From the NCBI GenBank assembly GCA_003456095.1, contig DMPF01000252.1, positions 1 to 5,910 on the forward strand: 5,910 nucleotides of DNA, given 5' to 3'. This DNA is from Bacillota bacterium (GTDB taxonomy: Bacteria > Bacillota > Dethiobacteria > DTU022 > UBA8154). Both the position numbers and the translations under genes were made by a program. The notes below the pieces were generated by a model. That model was not told the DNA's origin, did not search any database, and saw only the letters and a list, made by a program, of their open reading frames with translations. This document shows, one piece after another, positions 1 through 5,187 of the stretch; position 1 is the first letter of the stretch, and each line of letters begins with the position of its first letter.

Positions 1-62
1 GGATTCGAACCTACGACCCACTGATTAAAAGTCAGTTGCTCTACCAACTGAGCTATCTCGGC
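1..62 (-). tRNA. tRNA-Lys(TTT), 3' end cut by window edge
   Basis: Read on the minus strand, this folds as a tRNA from G1 at position 62. It has a 7-nt acceptor 5' strand (GCCGAGA), a D-arm closed by GCTC/GAGC, and an anticodon stem ACTGA/TCAGT around the loop CTTTTAA. The anticodon TTT is at 27-29, giving lysine. A 5-nt variable loop and the T-arm GTAGG-TTCGAAT-CC follow. The window edge removes about 14 nt: the rest of the T-stem, the acceptor 3' strand and the end. It lies 5 nt downstream of tRNA-Asp and is probably co-transcribed with it. Confidence 0.95.
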
Positions 63-67
63 ATAGA

Positions 68-144
68 TGGCGGAGCTGACGGGGCTCGAACCCGCGATCT
101 CCGGCTTGACAGGCCGATATGTTAACCGACTACACCACAGCTCC
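68..144 (-). tRNA. tRNA-Asp(GTC)
   Basis: This is a complete 77-nt tRNA on the minus strand with an encoded CCA (68-70). The acceptor stem GGAGCTG/CAGCTCC pairs fully, the discriminator base is G, the anticodon loop is CTGTCAA (anticodon GTC at 108-110), and the T-arm is GCGGG-TTCGAGC-CCCGT. The first pair is G1:C72. GatCAB recognises U1:A72 in its substrate tRNAs (established for bacterial GatB), so this tRNA should not be amidated by the neighbouring gatCAB product. Confidence 0.97.
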
Positions 145-159
145 ACCCGTGCAAGGATT

Positions 160-188
160 AGTATACACAAGAACAGCCTAAAAGTCAA
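160..188 (-). promoter_or_regulatory. sigma-A promoter for the tRNA-Asp/tRNA-Lys unit
   Basis: On the minus strand, TTGACT (183-188) is followed after exactly 17 nt by TATACT (160-165). Each hexamer differs from consensus at one base. The -10 box ends 15 nt before the first base of tRNA-Asp, a normal distance for a tRNA operon with a short leader. The promoter lies in the gap after gatB, so the tRNAs need not depend on gatB transcription. Confidence 0.85.
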
Positions 189-211
189 CCGTACTGCTGG
201 AAAAGAATGTG

Positions 212-1657
212 CTAGGAACTTAACTTATTTTGCAGCAGTGCGTTAACCATTTGCGGATTGGCCTGCCCTTTTGTTTCCTGCATAATCTGCCCCATAAGAA
301 AACTGAGGGCTTTCTTTTTGCCGCTACGGTAATCCTCCACTGATTTCGGGTTATTGGCCAGCACTGTGCCAATAATTTGGGAAAGTGTATCTTCGTCCGA
401 TATCTGGCAAAGACCATTTTTCTCAATAATCAGAGCCGGATCCGCTCCGGTGGCAAACATCTCCGCAAAAACGATCTTGGCCATTTTACCGCTGATTTTA
501 TGCTCCCCCACCATCTGAAGCAGTTTTCCCAATGGTTGGGGCTTAATCTTTGACTCCCCAATCTCTACGCCGGCCTCATTCAAAAGACCAAGCAGCTCGC
601 TCATAATCCAGTTGCTCACAGCCTTGGGCTCATTGTAGCAGGAAAGAACGCTATCATAAAAATCGGCCAGTTCTTTTGAAGCGGTTAACACTTCCGCATC
701 GTACGCAGGCAGGCTGTATTCCTCGATGAACCGGCGGTAACGTGCATCAGGCAGCTCTGGAATGGTGTTTTTTATCTCCTCTATCCATTTTTGCGCTGCC
801 GGATACGGTGGAACATTAGGATCAGGGAAACAGCGATAATCTGCCGAAACGAACTTGCTGCGCATGGCCCTGGTCAGACCTTTTGCTTCGTCCCAATGCC
901 TGGTTTCGGGGATTACGCTGCCGCCGGACAGCAGAACGGCGCGCTGTCTTTCCACCTCATACTCAATGCCGCGAAATACGGACCGGAACGAATTCATATT
1001 TTTTAGCTCAGTTTTATTTCCCAGCTCACTGCGGCCTGCAGGCCTCAAACTAATATTGGCATCGCAGCGCATGGAACCTTCCTCCATTTTGCAGTCGGAG
1101 ACACCTAAATAGCATAGAATGGTGCGAAGTTTTTGCAGGAAAAGGCGCGCTTCTTCCGCAGAGCGCAGATCGGGCGCTGAGACGATTTCCATCAACGGTA
1201 CGCCCGCCCTGTTAAAATCAACCCGGCTATGCGATGACGAAATAATGCCCCCAATATGAGAAAGTTTGCCCGTATCTTCCTCCAGATGGAGCTGACGAAT
1301 ACCTATATTTTTTGTTTCCCCGTTTATATGCAGCTCTACAAAGCCGTCCGTACCCATGGGATAGAAAAACTGAGATATCTGGAAACCTTTGGGTAAATCC
1401 GCATAAAAATAATTTTTCCGGTCAAAAGCAATTTGGGGCGCTACTTTGCAGTTAAGAGCCAATGCGGCTTTAATGGTATATTCCACAGCACTTTTATTCA
1501 ACAAAGGCAGCGCGCCCCCGGGAAGCGCCAGGCATACCGGGCAAATCTGCGTATTCTGTTCGGCGCCAAAAGCAGCGCTGCAACCGCAAAATAATTTTGT
1601 TTTTGTTAACAGCTCCACATGTACTTCCAGGCCGATTACCGTTTCAAACTCCGACAA
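212..1657 (-). CDS. gatB: Asp-tRNA(Asn)/Glu-tRNA(Gln) amidotransferase subunit B
   Basis: GatB carries the ATP-dependent step of indirect Asn-tRNA or Gln-tRNA synthesis. It phosphorylates the misacylated Asp or Glu and transfers ammonia to it. The 481-aa product matches the family length. Visible motifs are GLEVHVEL (E11 and H13, at the positions of the Mg/ATP-site residues), a CxC...CxxC zinc site (C24, C26, C39, C42), FDRKNYFYADLPKG, LHLEED (123-128), KMEEGSMRCDANISLRP and TELKNMNSF. A YqeY-like C-terminal tRNA-binding tail ends in KGQANPQMVNALLQ. I chose the TTG at 1657 because GGGAGGGG lies just upstream and the protein then begins at the family's usual point; an upstream in-frame TTG (1681) and ATG (1672) would add only 8 or 5 residues. 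A normally rigid block near 251-280 has drifted slightly (ETRHWDE, MRSKF, DYRCFPDP). The gene is third in gatC-gatA-gatB, 53 nt after gatA, with no terminator after it. Confidence 0.96.
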   Translation of the reverse strand: MSEFETVIGLEVHVELLTKTKLFCGCSAAFGAEQNTQICPVCLALPGGALPLLNKSAVEYTIKAALALNCKVAPQIAFDRKNYFYADLPKGFQISQFFYPMGTDGFVELHINGETKNIGIRQLHLEEDTGKLSHIGGIISSSHSRVDFNRAGVPLMEIVSAPDLRSAEEARLFLQKLRTILCYLGVSDCKMEEGSMRCDANISLRPAGRSELGNKTELKNMNSFRSVFRGIEYEVERQRAVLLSGGSVIPETRHWDEAKGLTRAMRSKFVSADYRCFPDPNVPPYPAAQKWIEEIKNTIPELPDARYRRFIEEYSLPAYDAEVLTASKELADFYDSVLSCYNEPKAVSNWIMSELLGLLNEAGVEIGESKIKPQPLGKLLQMVGEHKISGKMAKIVFAEMFATGADPALIIEKNGLCQISDEDTLSQIIGTVLANNPKSVEDYRSGKKKALSFLMGQIMQETKGQANPQMVNALLQNKLSS

Positions 1658-1662
1658 CCATA

Positions 1663-1670
1663 CCCCTCCC
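1663..1670 (-). promoter_or_regulatory. gatB ribosome binding site (decides TTG start)
   Basis: GGGAGGGG on the minus strand lies 5 nt before the TTG at 1657. It sits inside the longer reading frame that opens at 1681, which argues against the upstream TTG and ATG as main starts. Confidence 0.7.
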
Positions 1671-1710
1671 ATTTCATACAAGTGGGATCGAAAATATACC
1701 CGGATTAGCT

Positions 1711-3168
1711 TTAAAGCTGGGGTTCCGAAAAAGTAACCGGATTTATTTTTTCTAGACTTAGTGCTGCCTGTAAAAGTATGGCTTCATCCCACGGCTTTGT
1801 CATGAAGTGCAGACCGGCTGTATTGATGCCGCCGGCTGCGTCCTGCATAAAAACAGGGAATGTCAAGGCCGGCAAACCGGCAAGATTTGCCGCCGCCGTG
1901 TAAGAGGCGGCAGGGTCGGGAAGCAGGCATTCCTTAAAACCGTTTTTCAACGCGGGCGCCCGGAACGGCGTGGTTGGAAGAACGATAAGGTCATACTCTC
2001 CCAGACATTCCTCAAGCTCCTGTTTGATCAAGGTGCGCATTTTTTGTGCTTTCAAGAAGTAATCGTGGTAGAACTTCCCAGAGGATACCATAGCACCAAA
2101 GGTAAGTAACTGCTTGAGGCTGCTGCTAAATCCTTCTGTGCGCGTCTGCCTGTACATCTCCTGCAGATGTTTGCCGGCTTCCCTAAAACCAAAGCGCACT
2201 CCATCATAATTTGACAGGCTGGAGAATGCCTCCACAGCGCTGATAATAGCAGCTGTTACCGGGGCGTAGCGGAAAAAAGGCAGGGAGACTATCTCAACCT
2301 GAAAGATGTCTTCTCGCATCTCTTGCAGTTTCGCTGTAAAAATATTTTTAATCACTTCTTCCAGATACGCTGTTTCGCTCCAGCAATCGGGAACAGCCAC
2401 TTTAATATGTTTAGCTTTTCCATGCAACAGCTCAGGATAAGCTGGAACATCTACACTGCAGGAAGTTGGATCCAGAGGGTCGGGACCGCTGATTATTGCC
2501 AATGTAGCGGCAAGATCCGCGGTTTTCATGGCAATGATGCCGATCTGTTCCAGCGAAGGTGCAAATTCAACTAATCCGCTCCGTGAAATCCTGCCATAGG
2601 TAGGCTTGAGTCCCAGGGCCCCGCAGTAAGAAGCAGACTGCCGCAGTTCGCCACACCTGTCCTGCTCCAGGGCAAAGGTGACAGCGCCATACGCCACGGC
2701 AGCAGCAGCTCCGCTGCCGGCCGTATGTTTTCCATTCCGGGGGTTTTTCACGGCACCAAAGCAAGAGTTTTCCCCGGAAGCGCTCATGGCAAATTCATCC
2801 ATATTTGTCTTGCCGGTAAGCAGTGCCCCGTTTTCTTTAAGCCTTTGTGCCGTAGCGGCTTCAAATGGAAACTGGTAAGAGGACAGCATACGGGAAGCAC
2901 AGGTTGTTTTTATCACCGCGGTACAAATATTGTCAGCTAGCGCATAAGGTACGCCGGCCAGTGACGCTTCTTCCCCATTTTGCAACATTCCGGCAATGCG
3001 GATTATTTCCCGGTCAATAATAGCAGGATCAAAGTCAATAAAAGCATTATACTTTTCCGCTGCTGCGCAGCAGCGGCAGGAAACCGCCGCAGCCAAATCT
3101 TCAAGGTGAATATTCTGCTTATTTATCGCTGCAGCCAGTTCTTGCGCAGTAAGTTTGCTTGTCTGCAA
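1711..3168 (-). CDS. gatA: GatA-like amidase subunit lacking the catalytic triad
   Basis: GatA normally hydrolyses glutamine with a Ser-cisSer-Lys triad and passes ammonia to GatB. This 485-aa homologue is full length and keeps GatA landmarks: TTCAS, GKTNMDEFAMSASGENS, GLKPTYGRISR, LKAQKMRTLI, LPTTPF and ANLAGLPA. The active site is gone. The usual IKDNI reads LADNI (Lys to Ala78, codon 2935-2937). The GGSSGG block reads TAGSGA (cis-Ser to Ala150, 2719-2721). The DTGGSIRQP block reads DRCGELRQS (nucleophile Ser to Glu174, 2647-2649). Against Staphylococcus aureus GatA, recalled from memory, the glutamine-binding Arg358 and Asp425 correspond to Leu354 and Ala421. The 24-residue spacing between the two serine positions is kept, so this is not misalignment. 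The start is TTG, 7 nt after a perfect AAAGGAGG; the gene follows gatC by 24 nt. A structural or ammonia-accepting role in a GatCAB-like complex is inferred. Homology is certain; glutaminase activity is very unlikely. Confidence 0.93.
   Translation of the reverse strand: MQTSKLTAQELAAAINKQNIHLEDLAAAVSCRCCAAAEKYNAFIDFDPAIIDREIIRIAGMLQNGEEASLAGVPYALADNICTAVIKTTCASRMLSSYQFPFEAATAQRLKENGALLTGKTNMDEFAMSASGENSCFGAVKNPRNGKHTAGSGAAAAVAYGAVTFALEQDRCGELRQSASYCGALGLKPTYGRISRSGLVEFAPSLEQIGIIAMKTADLAATLAIISGPDPLDPTSCSVDVPAYPELLHGKAKHIKVAVPDCWSETAYLEEVIKNIFTAKLQEMREDIFQVEIVSLPFFRYAPVTAAIISAVEAFSSLSNYDGVRFGFREAGKHLQEMYRQTRTEGFSSSLKQLLTFGAMVSSGKFYHDYFLKAQKMRTLIKQELEECLGEYDLIVLPTTPFRAPALKNGFKECLLPDPAASYTAAANLAGLPALTFPVFMQDAAGGINTAGLHFMTKPWDEAILLQAALSLEKINPVTFSEPQL
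3057..3076. repeat. 20-bp perfect palindrome inside gatA
   Basis: The arm CCGCTGCTGC is followed directly by its exact reverse complement, with no spacer. In the gatA mRNA it could form an 8-bp GC-rich stem with a GCGC loop around codons 31-37, about 100 nt after the start. There it encodes the odd run Cys-Arg-Cys-Cys-Ala-Ala-Ala. Function is unknown. Confidence 0.8.
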
Positions 3169-3175
3169 AAGCGGA

Positions 3176-3183
3176 CCTCCTTT
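3176..3183 (-). promoter_or_regulatory. gatA ribosome binding site (supports TTG start)
   Basis: AAAGGAGG on the minus strand is a near-complete complement of the 16S rRNA tail. It lies 7 nt before the TTG at 3168 and so fixes this rare start codon. Confidence 0.85.
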
Positions 3184-3192
3184 CGGGAAGTT

Positions 3193-3561
3193 TCACTCAA
3201 CTATCTTCGGCACATGAAAGAAAATATCGTCGGCATCTGGTGCATTAAACATTACTTTTTCCCGGGGCAGTGAGGGCACAGTGATATCTTCCCGCAATGT
3301 GCCTCGCTGCATATAGGGGTAATATGTACCCTGCACATTTGCCAATCTGCTTTCTTTAAGAAATTCCGCCTGCTTGAATATGTTTTCGATCTGCCTTGCC
3401 AGAGAATCTTCTTCATCAGTGGTAAGGTTGATACGGGCATCCCAGGTAGCCTGCTTAATATCTTCCCCCGTAAATTTCAGCCCAAACACATCCTTTTTCT
3501 GTTTACTCGCGAGCATTATATCACATCTTTTTCCTTTTTCCCAGGGTGGAAACGATCTCAT
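3193..3561 (-). CDS. gatC: Asp/Glu-tRNA amidotransferase subunit C
   Basis: GatC is the small stabilising subunit that wraps around the GatA-GatB interface. The C-terminal block is typical: TLREDITVPSLPREKVMFNAPDADDIFFHVPKIVE-like, matching the family pattern LREDxxxPSLPREE...NAPD...FxVPxxxE. The N-terminal helix FTGEDIKQATWDARINLTTDEE aligns with the usual start of GatC. The start is uncertain. ATG at 3561 overlaps the mobB stop as ATGA and gives 122 aa, about 25 more than usual. ATG at 3516 gives 107 aa and GTG at 3489 gives 98 aa, nearest the family norm. None has an ideal ribosome site. Translational coupling to mobB would favour the longest form. It is first in gatC-gatA-gatB, with gatA 24 nt downstream. 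Confidence 0.9.
   Translation of the reverse strand: MRSFPPWEKGKRCDIMLASKQKKDVFGLKFTGEDIKQATWDARINLTTDEEDSLARQIENIFKQAEFLKESRLANVQGTYYPYMQRGTLREDITVPSLPREKVMFNAPDADDIFFHVPKIVE
3515..3523 (-). promoter_or_regulatory. possible extended -10 promoter ahead of gatC
   Basis: On the minus strand TGATATAAT is a perfect extended -10 element (TGn-TATAAT). The -35 region 17 nt upstream (TGGGAA) is poor, which extended -10 promoters tolerate. If used, transcription would start inside the 5' part of the gatC frame, and translation would have to begin near the GTG at 3489, which has AAAAAGGA just upstream. It may be a chance match. Confidence 0.3.
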
Positions 3562-4079
3562 TTACGGGATTTTCTCAACAGTGACCGCTCCAGCAGGTCT
3601 GCCAGCCCGTCTATATCGTCCCTGCAGATAACAGGCCTGTCCATCTCCTGAAATTCCCGATATACTTTTTGTTCATCCCCTTTCTTGCAAACCAGTGCCA
3701 GAACCTCAGTATCCGCAAGATCCAGCGGTTCGTTTTCAGACAAGAGAACAACCTTGGGATAAGGTCTTCCCTTATAGCCTTCCAGGATCACGCAGTCTAC
3801 CTCCCCGCAATAAGGCAGGATCTCTTCCAGGGGTAAATCGTTTTGCGTGCGGCGAAAAAGCACCAAGCGGGAAGGAGAGGAGAGGATAACCGCCTCGCTG
3901 CCCGCCTCCCACAACAGATCCGTATCACTTCCTTTTTTGTCCACTGCACTATGATCCTTCGGGTCGTGCTTGACTACAGCAATTTTATAGCCCCGGGTTC
4001 TCAATGCTTTTACCAGACCCTTTATTAATGTCGTCTTACCGCTGTTGCCATAACCGATCACTGAAAAATATTTTTGCAT
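3558..4079 (-). CDS. mobB: MobB, molybdopterin-guanine dinucleotide biosynthesis GTP-binding protein
   Basis: MobB is a cytoplasmic P-loop GTP-binding partner of MobA, the enzyme that attaches GMP to molybdopterin for molybdo- and tungsto-enzymes such as formate dehydrogenases. The 173-aa product has a Walker A motif GYGNSGKTT (9-17). A VVKHDPKDH segment follows; it is typical of the family, as are AGSEAVILSSPSRL and the hydrophobic strand ending DCVILEGYKGRPYPK. Start: AGGAG lies 10 nt before the ATG at 4079 and 7 nt before an adjacent in-frame GTG (4082), so the protein may carry one more residue. An ATG at 4100 is less likely because the ribosome site lies inside that extension. The TGA stop overlaps a gatC ATG. 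No mobA or moe gene is visible, so the link with gatCAB is unusual. Confidence 0.93.
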   Translation of the reverse strand: MQKYFSVIGYGNSGKTTLIKGLVKALRTRGYKIAVVKHDPKDHSAVDKKGSDTDLLWEAGSEAVILSSPSRLVLFRRTQNDLPLEEILPYCGEVDCVILEGYKGRPYPKVVLLSENEPLDLADTEVLALVCKKGDEQKVYREFQEMDRPVICRDDIDGLADLLERSLLRKSRK

Positions 4080-4136
4080 CACCGCAACACTCCTGTACAT
4101 AATCAGTGGTCGTCTTTGCCGCTCCGGCGGTTTTTA

Positions 4137-4277
4137 TCAACCCGGCTTTTTTGTCTCTTTTTCGCTGATATACAGCTTCCCCGCACTGCTTAAGCTAGCA
4201 AAGAAAATGTCCTTTGTTTCCAGATTATATTGCTGCAGCTTTTCCCTTAGCCAGTCCGGAGTTAATCCACTGGATTG
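4137..4277 (-). pseudogene. C-terminal remnant of a DUF421/YetF-like protein
   Basis: Directly after the stop of the XRE gene, in the same frame, 46 codons run to a TGA at 4137-4139. The sequence includes GLTPDWLREKLQQYNL and DIFFASLSSAGKLYIS. This resembles the cytoplasmic C-terminal end of DUF421 (YetF family) membrane proteins, which typically read like 'WL...L...DVFxAxLDxxGxLYV'. There is no plausible start codon or ribosome site, and the membrane segments and body of the domain are missing. It therefore looks like a 3' relic left by a deletion or recombination with its left breakpoint at the XRE stop. The assignment rests on remembered family pattern only. It explains most of the 198-nt gap between mobB and the regulator. 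Confidence 0.5.
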
Positions 4278-5042
4278 TTAGTTACAGAGACGCGCCCCCT
4301 TGAAGATCCTGATAAATTCCAGGATAAAGCGAAATTCTTTTTCATTGCAATGACATAGCGCCCTCAGTACCCCTTGCACCTGCGGTTCCAAGAGCAACTT
4401 ACGCAGCTCAGGGGTCAGGCGGTGCAGAAAATCCTCGATGCCATCTTCCCCGGTAATAAAGTAGCAGGGAGAGATCCCAAAAGCCCCGGCAATTTTTTCC
4501 ACTGTCTGCAGGGACGGCTGCACCTTTCCCTGTTCGATCTGCCCAATCAGCCCCGCTGACACTCCGGCTTTCTTTGCCAGCTGTACTTGTTTGAGACCAT
4601 ACTCCTGCCGTACCCGGGCAATTTTACCGCCCAAAGAGTTGCCGGAAGCCTTAATCTGATTAACGGGAACATTTAGCGCAGCGGCAGTCTTGCGTAAAGC
4701 ACGCAGCGACGGTTTAACCAAGCCTCTTTCGATTTCACAAATATACGAATAGGAGAGACCGGCGCTTTCAGCAAGCTCCTGCAAGCTCAGGCCCCGTTCC
4801 TGCCGCAGCAGGCGAACACGTTCGCCAAGGCTGATACCATCCTGTTCTGTATTGCCTACCAGCTCCCCGGGAGAAATGTTCAGGAAGCTCGTCAGTTTTT
4901 CCACAGTTTTTATAGATGGCTTTTTGCTGCCCCTTTCTATTTCACTTAAATACGAAAAGGAAATACCTGCTTTCTCCGCCAGCTCCGCAAGCGAGTATCC
5001 TTTTTCCTCCCTTACTCTGCGCACTACTTCTCCTTTAAACAT
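4278..5042 (-). CDS. Transcriptional regulator with three tandem XRE helix-turn-helix domains
   Basis: The 254-aa protein contains three successive Cro/C1-type DNA-binding domains: about residues 1-63, 70-132 and 135-198. They repeat every 65-69 residues. The recognition regions are SFSYLSEIERGSKKPS, SYSYICEIERGLVKPS and SAGLIGQIEQGKVQPS. The first two are nearly the same, so they may read similar half-sites; the third differs. A helical tail (about 202-254, LTPELRKLLLEPQVQGVLRAL...) resembles the C-terminal helices of SinR-like regulators and may dimerise. No signal peptide or membrane segment is seen. I chose ATG 5042 because it preserves the first helix, aligning with the same helix in repeats 2 and 3. 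A GTG at 5024 has a better ribosome site (AAAGGAG, 5-nt gap) and would trim six residues. It has a perfect sigma-A promoter overlapping an inverted repeat, which suggests autoregulation and control of divergent acyP. The regulon is unknown. Confidence 0.9.
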   Translation of the reverse strand: MFKGEVVRRVREEKGYSLAELAEKAGISFSYLSEIERGSKKPSIKTVEKLTSFLNISPGELVGNTEQDGISLGERVRLLRQERGLSLQELAESAGLSYSYICEIERGLVKPSLRALRKTAAALNVPVNQIKASGNSLGGKIARVRQEYGLKQVQLAKKAGVSAGLIGQIEQGKVQPSLQTVEKIAGAFGISPCYFITGEDGIEDFLHRLTPELRKLLLEPQVQGVLRALCHCNEKEFRFILEFIRIFKGARLCN

Positions 5043-5071
5043 AACACTCTCTTCTTCCCGTTGTTGATTTT

Positions 5072-5100
5072 ATTATATTATTACTATTTTACGCTGTCAA
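5072..5100 (-). promoter_or_regulatory. Consensus sigma-A promoter of the XRE gene
   Basis: On the minus strand, TTGACA (5095-5100) and TATAAT (5072-5077) are both perfect matches with the ideal 17-nt spacer. The -10 lies 29 nt before the ATG at 5042. Such strength for a regulator gene implies that it is normally held down, plausibly by its own product at the overlapping repeats. Confidence 0.9.
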
Positions 5101-5121
5101 TAAACAGGTAAACCTTGACAG
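5094..5121. promoter_or_regulatory. Inverted repeat CTGTCAA-N14-TTGACAG between divergent promoters, candidate operator
   Basis: CTGTCAA (5094-5100) and TTGACAG (5115-5121) are exact reverse complements with centres 21 bp apart, two helical turns. Each arm contains the -35 box of one of the divergent promoters, so part of the symmetry comes from the -35 consensus. A third, overlapping element, TGACA-GT-TGTCA (5116-5127), is itself an inverted repeat. Binding here would block both promoters. The link to the XRE protein is inferred from position. Confidence 0.5.
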
Positions 5122-5143
5122 TTGTCAGACGGCATTATAGTAT
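5115..5143 (+). promoter_or_regulatory. Probable acyP promoter
   Basis: TTGACA (5115-5120) is a perfect -35 box. At 17 nt lies TAGTAT (5138-5143) and at 15 nt TATAGT (5136-5141), both imperfect -10 boxes. An alternative pair is TTGTCA (5122-5127) with TATACA (5145-5150), also spaced 17 nt. The start of acyP translation is 38-45 nt beyond the -10 candidates. Confidence 0.6.
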
Positions 5144-5161
5144 TTATACAGTATTTATACA
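5140..5161. repeat. 11-bp tandem direct repeat in the acyP leader
   Basis: GTATTTATACA occurs twice head to tail (5140-5150 and 5151-5161). Each unit contains the small inverted repeat GTAT-TT-ATAC. The period is about one helical turn, and the first copy overlaps the -10 region of acyP, so it may be an operator or a duplicated -10. Slippage of an AT-rich tract is also possible. Confidence 0.7.
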
Positions 5162-5174
5162 AAATAATAATTGT

Positions 5175-5180
5175 GGAGGA
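5175..5180 (+). promoter_or_regulatory. acyP ribosome binding site (decides TTG start)
   Basis: GGAGGA lies 7 nt before the TTG at 5188. Upstream in-frame starts (ATG 5122, GTG 5173) lie before or against this site and would add residues unlike the family. Confidence 0.8.
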
Positions 5181-5187
5181 AACAGGC

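Noticed and set aside
68..144. tRNA-Asp as a direct substrate of the adjacent gatCAB
   Set aside because: The first acceptor pair is G1:C72, whereas GatB selects U1:A72 in tRNA-Asn and tRNA-Gln; adjacency alone is no evidence.
1707..1718. Palindrome AGCTTTAAAGCT across the gatA stop
   Set aside because: A 12-bp palindrome is expected about once in a window of this size, and no T-run follows.
1446..1736. Plus-strand open frames opposite gatB, gatA, gatC, mobB and the XRE gene
   Set aside because: They have no ribosome sites, show low-complexity or improbable composition and lie antisense to well-identified genes, so they are frame shadows.
1711..3168. GatA triad loss as a sequencing error or frameshift
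   Set aside because: The flanking residues stay in register, the frame is open throughout, and several codons need two or three base changes each at separate places.
4119..4135. Plus-strand hairpin CCGC-TCCG-GCGG followed by TTTTT
   Set aside because: It looks like a weak intrinsic terminator on the plus strand, but no plus-strand gene lies upstream and the stem is only 4 bp; on the coding strand it has no U-run.
4265..4279. AATCC-ACT-GGATT hairpin just after the XRE stop
   Set aside because: The 5-bp AT-rich stem has no T-run, so it is not supported as a terminator.
5122..5187. N-terminal extension of acyP from ATG 5122
   Set aside because: It spans the promoter and tandem repeat, is unlike the acylphosphatase family, and bypasses the strong ribosome site before TTG 5188.
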